DNA of 19,832 nucleotides from Betaproteobacteria bacterium (lineage in GTDB: Bacteria; Pseudomonadota; Gammaproteobacteria; Burkholderiales; Rhodocyclaceae): NCBI GenBank assembly GCA_028065725.1, contig JAPTVL010000182.1, forward strand, positions 1 through 19,832, written 5' to 3'. The position numbers and the translations under genes are program-made. This document shows positions 5,857-14,240 of the stretch, one piece after another (the first letter of the stretch is position 1; each line of letters opens with the position of its first letter). The notes below the pieces were generated by a model that saw nothing but the letters and a program-made list of their open reading frames with translations, did not search any database and had not been told where the DNA came from.

Positions 5857-8436
5857 ATGACGTCCATGCCGCGCTTTGGTAAATCGACCAGGCAGTCGAA
5901 CACGCCCGTAAGCGCGCGCGTCACGCACCCGCTGCGCGGCCTGCTTTTCAATGTGGGACTTGGTTTCACCGTCGCCCTGCTACTGATGCTGGCGGTCATC
6001 GGGCTGGGCGTCACCGAGATGGCCCGCCTCAATGCCGAACTGGAGCGGGTGGTTTCGTTCAATAACGTCAAAACGCGGCTGGCCTCGCAGATGCGCGACA
6101 CCTTGCGCGACCGGGCGGTGCTGATGCACAACATCGTGGTCTCGATCGACCCCTGGGAAAAAGACGCGCTCTTCATTCGGTTCCAGGAATATGGCGGGCG
6201 CTACGCCGGGGACCGCAGCCAGCTGCTGAAGATGCTCAGCACGCCTGAGGAAAAACAGCTGATGGCCGAACTGAATGCCATCACCCTCGCCAACCAGCCG
6301 GTCATGCTCAGCGTGATAGAAGCTGCGCTCGAAGAGAACAATTACGGCGCGCTGACCCTGCTGCAGGAAGAGGGCATCCCCCTGCAGAACCGCCTGGTCG
6401 AAGCGCTCGACAACATGACCCACCTGCAGCGCAAAGCCAACGAAGCTGCGCTGGGAAAAACCTTCGCCGACTACCAGGCCACCCGCAATCTGATGTTGGT
6501 GCTGGGCATCTTCGCCACGCTGCTGGCCACTCTGGTTGCCCTGCTGGTAGGCCGCCGCATGCTGACCCAGACAAGCCAGCTGGGAGCGGAAAAGCAGAAA
6601 TACCAGACCCTGTTCGAAACCAACTCGGATGCCGTCGTCATCCTCGACGACAAGGGCTTCACCGATTGCAATCCAGCAACGCTGTCGCTGTTTGGCATGG
6701 ACTCGGTCGCCGCCTTCCTCAACAGCACCATTGCACAACTCGGTGCGCCAGTGCAGGCAAATGGCATGACGGCCTACGACCACGCGATGCAGGCCATCGA
6801 TCAGGCTAAAAAACAGGGACATGCGGTGATGGACTGGGAGGGACGGCGCCAGGACGGCTCGGTTTTCTCGGCCGAGATCGCCATGCACGCGATGCAACTG
6901 GAAGGCCGGCCGGTGATCCAGGCGATCATGCGCGACGTCTCAGAACGCCGCGCCGCTGAAGCCGCCCAGGAAGCCGCCCGCAAAGCCGCCCTGCAAATGG
7001 CGCACGCCAAATCGCAATTTGTCGCCAACGTCAGCCATGAAATACGCACCCCGATGCACGGCATTCTGGGGATGAGCAGTCTGCTGCTGAAAACGCCGCT
7101 CGACGGCCGTCAGCGCGAATACGTCTCCACCCTGAAAAACTCGGCGGAAAGCCTGCTCACCATCATCAATGACATCCTCGACTTCTCCAAGATCGATGCG
7201 GGCAAGCTGGACATCGAGCAGATTGCCTTCTCGCCGGTCGCGCTGGCACAGGGCGTGACCGCACTGTTCCAGGCGCGCGCGCTGGAAAAAAACCTGTGCC
7301 TGACGCTGTCGCTGCCCGATCGGGCGCCCGCCGCGCTGCTGGGCGACCCCACCCGCATCCGTCAGATCCTGCTCAACCTGGTCGACAACGCCATCAAGTT
7401 CACCCAGTCGGGCGAAGTCGAATTGCGTGCGATTTTCGAAGCGGTTGATGACAAAATCGATTGCCGATTCAGCGTGCGGGACAGCGGTATCGGCATCAGC
7501 ACCGATACCCGGGGGCGCCTATTTCAGGCCTTCTCTCAGGCTGACTCATCGACCACACGCCACTATGGTGGTACTGGACTGGGACTCGCAGTCAGCAGCC
7601 AGCTGGCCGAATTGATGGGCGGGCAACTCACGGTCGAGAGCGCCCCCGGCCAGGGGAGTTGCTTCACCCTGTTGCTGCATCTTCCTGCCACGACCCTGCC
7701 GCTGGCGGAACTGCCGACCCAGCCGGTCACACAGCTGCAGGGACACATTCTCGTGGTGGAGGATCACCCGGTGAACCAGAAAGTGCTTGCCCATCAGTTG
7801 CGCGAAATGGGCCTGCAATACGCCGTGGCGCCTGGCGGGGAGGAGGCACTGAGCATGCTGGTGGAGGATGACTTCGACCTGGTGCTGATGGACTGGCAAA
7901 TGCCGGGTATGGACGGTCTGGAAGCCACCCGGCAGATCCGCCAGCTGCCGACGGATACCCGCCACATCCCCATCATCGCGCTGACTGCCAATGCCAGCGC
8001 AGGCTTTCGGGAAGCCTGTCTGGCCGCCGGAGCCAACGATTACATGAGCAAACCCTACAGCGAAGCTGCTCTGGCAGCTTCTTTGCTGCAATGGCTGCCG
8101 CAGCCCCGGCCTGCCGCAGCCCTCCCCCCGCTGCTCGATATTCCGGCCCTCCTCGCACGCTATCCCGGAAATCCGGGGCTGGTGCAGGATCTGGAAAAGG
8201 TTTTCCTCAGCACCACCGAGGCCAGTCTGGCCGTCCTCAGACGCGCGATCGAACAAGGCGATGCCGGGTCGTGTCGCAAGGAAGCCCACGCACTGAAAGG
8301 TGCTGCAGCCAGCGTGATGGCCAGCGCCATCCAGCAAGGCGCCGCCCGCATCGAGGCCAGTGCGAAGAACGGTGATTTGGCCGCTGCCAAAGAAGAGCTG
8401 GCCATGCTGGAAGACCACTTTCGCGCACATGCCTGA
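5857..8436 (+). CDS. Hybrid sensor histidine kinase (PAS-HisKA-HATPase-REC-Hpt)
   Basis: 859 residues. Residues 29-52 form a first membrane helix; about 53-210 is a helical periplasmic sensor region of four-helix-bundle type (MCP-like, ERVVSFNNVKTRLASQMRD onward); about 213-232 is a second helix. A PAS domain follows (about 248-365, KYQTLFETNSDAVVILDDKG). The phosphoacceptor is H394 in FVANVSHEIRTPMHGILGMS. The HATPase domain has N-box LLNLVDNAIKFTQSGE, G1 DSGIGIS and G2 GTGLGLAVS. The receiver domain starts at HILVVEDHPVNQKV, with phospho-acceptor D679 in LMDWQMPGMDG and conserved Lys in YMSKPYS. A C-terminal Hpt domain carries H811 in EAHALKGAAAS. All phosphorelay residues are present (BarA/ArcB-like tripartite kinase). 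The output regulator is not in the window. Starts 6 nt after fbpC, so it is probably in the iron operon. Confidence 0.93.
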   Translation: MTSMPRFGKSTRQSNTPVSARVTHPLRGLLFNVGLGFTVALLLMLAVIGLGVTEMARLNAELERVVSFNNVKTRLASQMRDTLRDRAVLMHNIVVSIDPWEKDALFIRFQEYGGRYAGDRSQLLKMLSTPEEKQLMAELNAITLANQPVMLSVIEAALEENNYGALTLLQEEGIPLQNRLVEALDNMTHLQRKANEAALGKTFADYQATRNLMLVLGIFATLLATLVALLVGRRMLTQTSQLGAEKQKYQTLFETNSDAVVILDDKGFTDCNPATLSLFGMDSVAAFLNSTIAQLGAPVQANGMTAYDHAMQAIDQAKKQGHAVMDWEGRRQDGSVFSAEIAMHAMQLEGRPVIQAIMRDVSERRAAEAAQEAARKAALQMAHAKSQFVANVSHEIRTPMHGILGMSSLLLKTPLDGRQREYVSTLKNSAESLLTIINDILDFSKIDAGKLDIEQIAFSPVALAQGVTALFQARALEKNLCLTLSLPDRAPAALLGDPTRIRQILLNLVDNAIKFTQSGEVELRAIFEAVDDKIDCRFSVRDSGIGISTDTRGRLFQAFSQADSSTTRHYGGTGLGLAVSSQLAELMGGQLTVESAPGQGSCFTLLLHLPATTLPLAELPTQPVTQLQGHILVVEDHPVNQKVLAHQLREMGLQYAVAPGGEEALSMLVEDDFDLVLMDWQMPGMDGLEATRQIRQLPTDTRHIPIIALTANASAGFREACLAAGANDYMSKPYSEAALAASLLQWLPQPRPAAALPPLLDIPALLARYPGNPGLVQDLEKVFLSTTEASLAVLRRAIEQGDAGSCRKEAHALKGAAASVMASAIQQGAARIEASAKNGDLAAAKEELAMLEDHFRAHA

Positions 8437-8442
8437 CCCGCA

Positions 8443-8470
8443 TTGACGCACGCGCCACGGCGCCTAGGAT
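8443..8470 (+). promoter_or_regulatory. Candidate sigma70 promoter for the DUF302 gene
   Basis: TTGACG (8443-8448) and TAGGAT (8465-8470) are separated by 16 nt, immediately after the kinase stop at 8436. Transcription would begin near 8477, which rules out a start at the in-frame ATG at 8469 and favours the ATG at 8499. Confidence 0.45.
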
Positions 8471-8498
8471 GAGAACATCAGCATCCGGTAGACACCCC

Positions 8499-9206
8499 AT
8501 GACCCGCATTCATTTGTTCGCTCTCGCCTGGCTTTGCAGCCTGCCGGCAGTTGCCGCCGACACGCCCGCACCAGCCCCCGAACAAGCCCAGCAGCAAAGC
8601 TGGATAGGCGTCACCCCCACGCCCTATGGCCCGGTGCTGATCCAGCAGGGCATGCCGCCGCCCTATCGCGACTACCAGATGAACCGTGTCCTCAGCCCTG
8701 AGGAAAGACAACGCTGGCTACAGATGGCGATGCCGATGGTGGCCAACATGATGCAGATGGATGCACGCGAGACGATGAACCATTTCGCCGTCAAGTACCA
8801 GGCAAAGCCTGGACTCAGCTTCGACGACGTGGTGCAGTCGATGATGCTGCGCGCCAACCAGGTCAATCTAAAATTCGTCGGCAACAACGCGATGTGGCGG
8901 GATTTTCAGGCCATGCTCGGCGACATGGACGCGCCGCGCGTCGAAGTCCTCAGCTTCTGCGACATTGCCATCGGCCGGGAACTGCTGAAAGTCCTGCCCG
9001 AGATGGTGGTGTTCTTCCCTTGCCGCATCGCCGTGATGGAAGACGCCAACAAGAACATCTGGGTACTGATGCTGGACTGGGACATCACCTGGCTCAATCT
9101 CGCCGGCAAGCAGCTCGGCATGACGCCGGAACTGCGCAGCGGCTTCCTGTCCATCCGCGAGAAAATGGAAAGCGTGATGCGCGCCGGCGCCAACGGCGAG
9201 CTATAA
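8499..9206 (+). CDS. Exported DUF302 domain protein
   Basis: 235 residues. I chose the ATG at 8499 (MTRIHLFALAWLCSLPAVAA), which begins a clean signal peptide, over the ATG at 8469, which would add ten unlikely residues. After a Pro/Gln-rich linker comes a Met-rich region (LQMAMPMVANMMQMDARETM). The C-terminal half, about residues 100-215, matches the DUF302 pattern: VEVLSFCDIAIGRELLKVLP, then VFFPCRIAVMED, then WVLMLDWDITWL. Conserved Cys occur in SFCD and in FPCR (C175). DUF302 proteins are common in sulfur-oxidising and other proteobacteria; their biochemical role is not settled, so I do not assign one. The Met/Cys content could suit metal or redox chemistry, but that is speculation. Confidence 0.85.
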   Translation: MTRIHLFALAWLCSLPAVAADTPAPAPEQAQQQSWIGVTPTPYGPVLIQQGMPPPYRDYQMNRVLSPEERQRWLQMAMPMVANMMQMDARETMNHFAVKYQAKPGLSFDDVVQSMMLRANQVNLKFVGNNAMWRDFQAMLGDMDAPRVEVLSFCDIAIGRELLKVLPEMVVFFPCRIAVMEDANKNIWVLMLDWDITWLNLAGKQLGMTPELRSGFLSIREKMESVMRAGANGEL

Positions 9207-9297
9207 GCGCAGTACATCGCTGCCCAAAAAAGCTGAATGCCCGCCGCGCCGGCGGGATGGCACCATATGAAATTTATTCCCATCGTGCCACAGCCGC

Positions 9298-10320
9298 ATG
9301 TTTCCATTCACTTCGTACTCGACACTGCAACACTGCTTTGCCGACAGGCTCGCCGCGATGCTGGAAAGCCATCGTAGTCTCGGTGTCTACATCCTCGTGC
9401 TCGCCAACGCCGCCTACGACACCAGACTATGGGCGCAGCTCGCGCCCGCCCTGACGGCACGCCACGCCGAACTGGCCGCAACCCTCACCGAGACGCTCCG
9501 GCGCGGTCAGATCATCACCGAGCCCGACGACGACGTGATGGTATTTCTGAAGCTGAACACCATCGGATTCGACCACTTGGGTCGGATGGAAAGCCGCCGC
9601 GCAGGCACATGGGACGTGATGTTCAACCCCATCCGCGCACTGCGCCCGCCGCGCATCAGCGGCCAGAAGTTCGAAGCCCTGCTGCACCCCTTTGACCCAG
9701 CCGGATTCCATTTCAACAAGCCTTTCCTTGCCAAGGAAATACTGTGGGAGAGCCAACTCGCCGGCAAGCCGGCGCGCCTGCTGTACAACAAGTTTCCCTT
9801 CGCCCGCCTGCACGGCCTGCTGGTGCCCGAGCCCTTGCGCGAGCTGCCGCAATACCTCACACCCGAACTGCACGGCTGGGCCTGGCACCTGTGCGCACAC
9901 GCCGACATGCGCGGCCTCTGCCTCGGCTACAACAGCCATGGCGCCGGCGCTTCGGTCAACCACCTGCATTTCCAGAGCTTCGTGCAGAAAGATCCGCTGC
10001 CGGTGCAGGACCCGCGCTTTTCCCATAACGGCGGCCAAGAGTCCTATCCGCTGCCCTGCCGACGCTTTACCGAACCCGCCGACGCCTGGCTCGAAATCGA
10101 CCGCCTGCACGAGCAGAACATTCCCTACAACCTGATCTACAGCAAAAACTGCCTGCACCTCGTCGCCCGCGTGCCCCAGGACAGCGACAAGCTGGCTGCC
10201 CGATGCCGCGGCTATGGCTGGAGTGAAGTGGCCGGCGCTGTTACCTTGTTCAGCCGGGAAGTGTTTGAAGGCATGGAGGCGGCGGGTTTTGAAGCGGAAC
10301 TCGCGAGCTTCGCGCCTTGA
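9298..10320 (+). CDS. HIT-superfamily GDP-hexose phosphorylase-like protein (VTC2/GDPGP1-like)
   Basis: 340 residues, no signal peptide, cytoplasmic. The key segment is LGYNSHGAGASVNHLHFQSF: the H222-x-H224-x-Q226 histidine triad typical of GalT/Apa/VTC2-type HIT enzymes, which form a covalent nucleotidyl-His intermediate. The preceding LLYNKFPFARLHGLLVPEP is the usual substrate-loop segment, and the phrase GYNS-x-GA-x(3)-NHLHFQ is closest to plant GDP-L-galactose phosphorylase and animal GDP-D-glucose phosphorylase (from memory). A nucleotide-sugar or dinucleoside-polyphosphate phosphorylase is therefore likely; the substrate cannot be fixed from sequence. No clear RBS precedes the ATG at 9298, but the upstream in-frame stop at 9268 excludes a longer start; an internal alternative is 9358. 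It converges on the phosphodiesterase gene, 10 nt away. Confidence 0.75.
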   Translation: MFPFTSYSTLQHCFADRLAAMLESHRSLGVYILVLANAAYDTRLWAQLAPALTARHAELAATLTETLRRGQIITEPDDDVMVFLKLNTIGFDHLGRMESRRAGTWDVMFNPIRALRPPRISGQKFEALLHPFDPAGFHFNKPFLAKEILWESQLAGKPARLLYNKFPFARLHGLLVPEPLRELPQYLTPELHGWAWHLCAHADMRGLCLGYNSHGAGASVNHLHFQSFVQKDPLPVQDPRFSHNGGQESYPLPCRRFTEPADAWLEIDRLHEQNIPYNLIYSKNCLHLVARVPQDSDKLAARCRGYGWSEVAGAVTLFSREVFEGMEAAGFEAELASFAP

Positions 10321-10330
10321 ACCGGGCGAT

Positions 10331-11095
10331 CTATATCTCGATCACCTGCCCCTGCATTAATGCCTCCACGCCCCAGCCCGGCGCGGCATTCCGCAATTCG
10401 TTCATGATCGCCGACTCGTTGCCGGGCTTCAGATGGGTAATCCACACCTCGGGCTGCACGCTGAGATTCTGCAATTCCGCCGCCAGCGAAGCGGGCCAGT
10501 GATGCTTCGACACCCTGGCGATCTCGGCCAGCTCATTCTCGAACGAGGTTTCGATAATGAGGTGGCGCAGGCCCGGGATGGCATTCAGTGCCTTGACGAA
10601 ATCGTCGCTGTGCGTGGTGTCGCCGCTGAAGACGAGGCTGCCCGCCGGGGTGGCCACATGCAGACCGCACGCCGGCACCACGTGGTTGACCGGCAGCGGA
10701 CGGAAGGTGCGGTCCTTCAGGGTGAGCGCCTCGCCCAAACCCAGCGCTTCAAAGCGCAGCCACGGTGACTCCTCGCTCGGGATCTTGCGGAAGTCCGGCC
10801 ACAGCTTCCAGTTGAATAGATGGTCGGACAGCACGTCGAGCACCTCGGGCAGCGCGTGCACGATCAGCGGCGCAGCGCGCAGGTCGCCGACGCTGTCGAG
10901 CAACAAGGGCAGGCCCAGCACATGGTCGAGGTGGGCGTGGGTGAGGAACACGTGGTCGATCTTCAGCAACTGCTCGAAGTCGAGCGTGGTGATGCCGCTG
11001 CCGGCGTCGATCAGCACGTCGTCGTCGACCTTGAGACAGGTGGTGTGGCGCCCGCTGCCGATGCCGCCGCTGCAGCCCAATACGGTGAGTTTCAT
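10331..11095 (-). CDS. Class II cyclic-nucleotide phosphodiesterase (MBL fold)
   Basis: 254 residues, no signal peptide. The metallo-beta-lactamase metal motif HAHLDH is at residues 53-58, with downstream ligand segments NHVVPACG, FSGDTTHSDDF and ITHLKPGNES. The combination GLPLLLDS, IIETSFENE and SKHHWPASLAAEL is typical of class II 3',5'-cAMP phosphodiesterases (yeast PDE1, CpdP-like) as distinct from other MBL hydrolases. It would hydrolyse cAMP and/or cGMP to the 5'-nucleotide in the cytoplasm. Its ATG (11095) is only 2 nt after the stop of the cyclase gene, so the pair is translationally coupled. Last gene of the minus-strand operon. Confidence 0.85.
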   Translation of the reverse strand: MKLTVLGCSGGIGSGRHTTCLKVDDDVLIDAGSGITTLDFEQLLKIDHVFLTHAHLDHVLGLPLLLDSVGDLRAAPLIVHALPEVLDVLSDHLFNWKLWPDFRKIPSEESPWLRFEALGLGEALTLKDRTFRPLPVNHVVPACGLHVATPAGSLVFSGDTTHSDDFVKALNAIPGLRHLIIETSFENELAEIARVSKHHWPASLAAELQNLSVQPEVWITHLKPGNESAIMNELRNAAPGWGVEALMQGQVIEI

Positions 11096-11097
11096 AT

Positions 11098-13314
11098 CTA
11101 TTTCGTCGTGTAGACGTACACCCCGTCCCAGTCTTTTGGCGGGGAGACCGTGCGGAAATGCGCGATGCGCTCAAGGTAGATATCGTACAACGCGCGCGGC
11201 GCACGGGTGTTGAGCGCACGCAGCGCGGCCTCGGCGGCGTCCCAGTCCTGTGCCTGGTAGCGGGCATAGGCCGCTTCGAATTCGGCGGCGTTCTGGCGCA
11301 CCGCATCGGCGAGGCTGTTTTTCGGTCCGAGTGGCTCGTAGATCGCCACCGGCGTTTCCTTGCCCTTGACCCGCACGTCGTCGATTTTCATGAAGGCGTG
11401 CAGCGGGTCGGCGTCGACCGTGGGCTGGGTGGCAAGGATGCCGACGCCGTACTGCTTGGTGATGCCTTCGAGGCGCGAACCGAGGTTCACCGCGTCGCCC
11501 ATCACCGTGTAGGACATGCGGAATTCCGATCCCATATTGCCGACGCTCATGCGCCCGGTGTTGACGCCGACGCCGATCTTCACCTCCGGCCAGCCGCGCG
11601 CGGCGAACTCCCGGTTCAGTTGCGGCAGCGCGGCCTGCATGTCGAGCGCGGTGGCGACGGCGCGGATGGCGTGGTCGTTCAAATCCACTGGCGCGTTCCA
11701 GAACGCCATGATGGCGTCGCCGATGTACTTGTCGATGGTGCCCTGGTGCTGCTGGATGATGCGCGTCATCGTCGACAGGTAGGCGTTCAGCACTTCGGCG
11801 AGTTCGGTCGGCGGCAGCTTCTCGGAAAAATTGGTGAAGCCGCGGATGTCGGAGAACAGCACGGTCATGTCGCGCGACTGCCCTTCCATCGTGTAGTGCG
11901 CCGGATCCTGGCTCATTTCGGCGGCCAGTTCGGGCGGCACATACTGGCCGAACAGCTTGGTGATCTGACGCTTGCTGCGCGTGGCGGCAAAAAAGCCGTA
12001 GGCGGTGTTGAGCGCATACAGACCGAACAGCGTCAGCATCGGCGCTGCCATCGGCACCACCCAATAGCGCGACCAGGCCGCACCATAGGCTGCCAGCAGC
12101 AGCGCCAGCAGGACTATCGTGGCCGCCAGCCCGATGGTCGGCCCGAAACGCAGCAGCACAGCCGTCAGCAACGCGCCCAGCAGCAACACGGCCATCAGCC
12201 GCGCGTCGTCAGCCCACGGCGGTGTGGCGCGGGTGGTACCGTCGAGCATGCCGGCGATCAGATGCGCGTGGATCTCCACCCCCGGAAAGGCATTGGAAAA
12301 TGGCGTGACGCGCAGGTCGGCCAGCCCCGGCGCGGTCGATCCCAGCAGCACGATGCGGTTTTCCAGCTGTTCCAGCGGGGCCTCGCCCGCCAGCACCTGG
12401 GCGGCTGAAATGTAGGGGAACGGAGAACCGGCCTGGTACGGCACATGCACGGTGCCATCCGCGCTGAGCGGGACGCGAATGCCTCCCACCTCCACCCACG
12501 GCGAAACATACTCACGCCCCAGCACGACCTGTTGATCGACGCCTGCAATGGCCGCATCGCCACCGAACGCCACCCTCAGCGTGGAGGCCGACAGGGCCAG
12601 GTAATAGCCTGCGCCATAGGGGCTGACCAGGTTCATCTGGCGTGCCGTGCCATCCTCATCGGCTCGCATGTTGAAAAAGCCTGCGCCTTGCGCCGCTTGC
12701 TGGAAAACAGCCAGATTCGCGCCATAGCCCGTGGGCGGCGGGGTACCGGGTTGCAGCGCACCAAACGCAGTGGCAGGCAAGGACGGCGGCGGCAAGGTGC
12801 CGGTTTTGGCGTCACCGTAGCCTTCTGGAATGAAGTAATAGCCCAGCGACAGCGGGCGCTCGGCGAGCACCCGCGCAAACCGGGCGTCGTAATCGAGACG
12901 TGGCGCGAGCTGTTCGAGTGCCGCCGAGAAATCGCGGCTGCCCGCCAGATCGCTCTGCGCAAGCCGTTTGAGGGTATCGAGACCCGAACTCGTGTCCGGT
13001 TCGGCAAACACCACGTCGAAGCCGACCGCCGCCACCCCGTAGCGGTCGAACAACTGCTCGACCAGCGTGCTCATGGTGTCGCGGCTCCACGGCCAGCGTC
13101 CGATGCTTTTCAGGCTGGCCTCGTCGATGTCGAGGATGGCCACCCGGTCATCCACCCCTGCCGTCGCGGTGCGCTTCAGCCAGGCGTCATACAGCCAAGC
13201 CTCGGCGCGCTGCATGGGGGCAATGTGGATCAAACCCGCAACATGCGCGGCAACCAGCAGGACAAACAGTGCAGACAGCCCTGCCTGCGCCAGCCTGGAC
13301 GAAATGCGGCTCAC
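11098..13314 (-). CDS. CHASE2-domain class III adenylate cyclase
   Basis: 738 residues from a GTG start whose GTGA overlaps the stop of the protease gene. Order: one membrane helix at about 14-32; a CHASE2 extracytoplasmic sensor domain at about 35-345 (DRVAILDIDEASLKSIGRWPW and IVLLGSTAPGLADLRVTPFS are typical CHASE2 signatures); three membrane helices between about 373 and 440; and a class III cyclase domain at about 480-650. The metal-binding Asp residues are D489 (FSDIRGF) and D533 (KYIGDAIMAF). The purine-specifying pair is K529 and D607 (MGDAVN), which favours ATP over GTP. The transition-state residues are N610 and R614 (NLGSRLE). All catalytic residues are present. It should make cAMP in response to a periplasmic or membrane signal. 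Confidence 0.92.
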   Translation of the reverse strand: MSRISSRLAQAGLSALFVLLVAAHVAGLIHIAPMQRAEAWLYDAWLKRTATAGVDDRVAILDIDEASLKSIGRWPWSRDTMSTLVEQLFDRYGVAAVGFDVVFAEPDTSSGLDTLKRLAQSDLAGSRDFSAALEQLAPRLDYDARFARVLAERPLSLGYYFIPEGYGDAKTGTLPPPSLPATAFGALQPGTPPPTGYGANLAVFQQAAQGAGFFNMRADEDGTARQMNLVSPYGAGYYLALSASTLRVAFGGDAAIAGVDQQVVLGREYVSPWVEVGGIRVPLSADGTVHVPYQAGSPFPYISAAQVLAGEAPLEQLENRIVLLGSTAPGLADLRVTPFSNAFPGVEIHAHLIAGMLDGTTRATPPWADDARLMAVLLLGALLTAVLLRFGPTIGLAATIVLLALLLAAYGAAWSRYWVVPMAAPMLTLFGLYALNTAYGFFAATRSKRQITKLFGQYVPPELAAEMSQDPAHYTMEGQSRDMTVLFSDIRGFTNFSEKLPPTELAEVLNAYLSTMTRIIQQHQGTIDKYIGDAIMAFWNAPVDLNDHAIRAVATALDMQAALPQLNREFAARGWPEVKIGVGVNTGRMSVGNMGSEFRMSYTVMGDAVNLGSRLEGITKQYGVGILATQPTVDADPLHAFMKIDDVRVKGKETPVAIYEPLGPKNSLADAVRQNAAEFEAAYARYQAQDWDAAEAALRALNTRAPRALYDIYLERIAHFRTVSPPKDWDGVYVYTTK

Positions 13315-14240
13315 CGGATGCGGTAGAAACGACTGGCCAGCTCCTTGCCGCTTAAGGCATCGAGGTGACCATCCACCGCCTCGCCCAGCGCAGCCAGGCG
13401 GTCAGCCGGATGTGGATGGGTTTTGTAGAGCAGGCTGGTACGGCTGTCCTTGGCAGGCAGGGCCGCCATGTCCTGCAACACGCCGGGCAGCCCCCAGGGT
13501 TCGTATCCGGCGCGCGCGGCATACACGATGCCGATGCGGTCGGCCTCGAATTCGGCGTTCTTGTCGAGTCCGCGCGCCATGATTTCGGCGCCGTTGCCGA
13601 TCAGGTTCTGCACCGCCGGATCGCTGCCCTTTGCCTTGCTGCCCGCGGCCTGCCCCAGCGCACCGATGAGGCTGGACTGCTTGAGCAGCTTGAGATGATG
13701 CTTCTGGCTGACATGGGCGATTTCATGACCCAGCACGCCCGCCAGTTCGGCCTCGTTGTTGAGCCGGCGATACAGGCCCTTGGTCACGAAGATATAGCCC
13801 CCCGGTGCGGCAAAGGCGTTGATGTCCTCGGTATCGAGCACGCCGAAATGCCAGGTGACGTCCTTGCGCCCGCTTTGCAGTGCGACCCAGCTGCCGACCA
13901 GATTGACATAGTTCTGCAGCTTGTCATCGCGCACCAGCGGCACCGCGCCCAGCAGGTCGCCGGCGATCTGTTTGCCGATGCGGTTCTCCTCTTCGAGGCT
14001 GTAATCGCCGAACAGCGCGAACCCCAGTTGCCGGGCATCAATTTTCTGTTTTTCCTGAGGGGGCGTCGCAGCGGCGTTTTGTGTCGTTGCGGGTGCTTGC
14101 GCAGGTGCCGGTTGTGTTTTCTTGTCCTTGTTCAACTCCTGATTGATGCGCTCCTCGAGCAATTTACCGAAGTCGAGTCCGGCTGCCACCCCGCTGAACG
14201 CCAGCAGCAAGAGGGCCAGTACCATCCGTTTGGTTTTCAT
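13311..14240 (-). CDS. Exported M48 family zinc metalloprotease
   Basis: 309 residues. The signal peptide (MKTKRMVLALLLLAFSGVAAG) is followed by a low-complexity Ala/Pro/Gln/Thr linker (about 45-65), then the catalytic domain. The zinc motif HEIAH is at residues 172-176 and the third ligand is E232 in NAEFEADRIG. The sequence around NAFAAPGGYIFVTKGLY is the M48 substrate-edge strand common to BepA/LoiP/YfgC-like periplasmic proteases. There is no TPR tail, so it is closer to the short LoiP/YcaL type than to BepA; no lipobox Cys. Likely role is envelope quality control. Its ATG overlaps the stop of the SH3b gene by 1 nt, and its TGA overlaps the cyclase GTG. Confidence 0.92.
   Translation of the reverse strand: MKTKRMVLALLLLAFSGVAAGLDFGKLLEERINQELNKDKKTQPAPAQAPATTQNAAATPPQEKQKIDARQLGFALFGDYSLEEENRIGKQIAGDLLGAVPLVRDDKLQNYVNLVGSWVALQSGRKDVTWHFGVLDTEDINAFAAPGGYIFVTKGLYRRLNNEAELAGVLGHEIAHVSQKHHLKLLKQSSLIGALGQAAGSKAKGSDPAVQNLIGNGAEIMARGLDKNAEFEADRIGIVYAARAGYEPWGLPGVLQDMAALPAKDSRTSLLYKTHPHPADRLAALGEAVDGHLDALSGKELASRFYRIR

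Noticed and set aside
11158..12408. Long plus-strand open frame opposite the cyclase
   Set aside because: His/Arg/Gln-rich antisense shadow; the cyclase on the minus strand has all catalytic residues.
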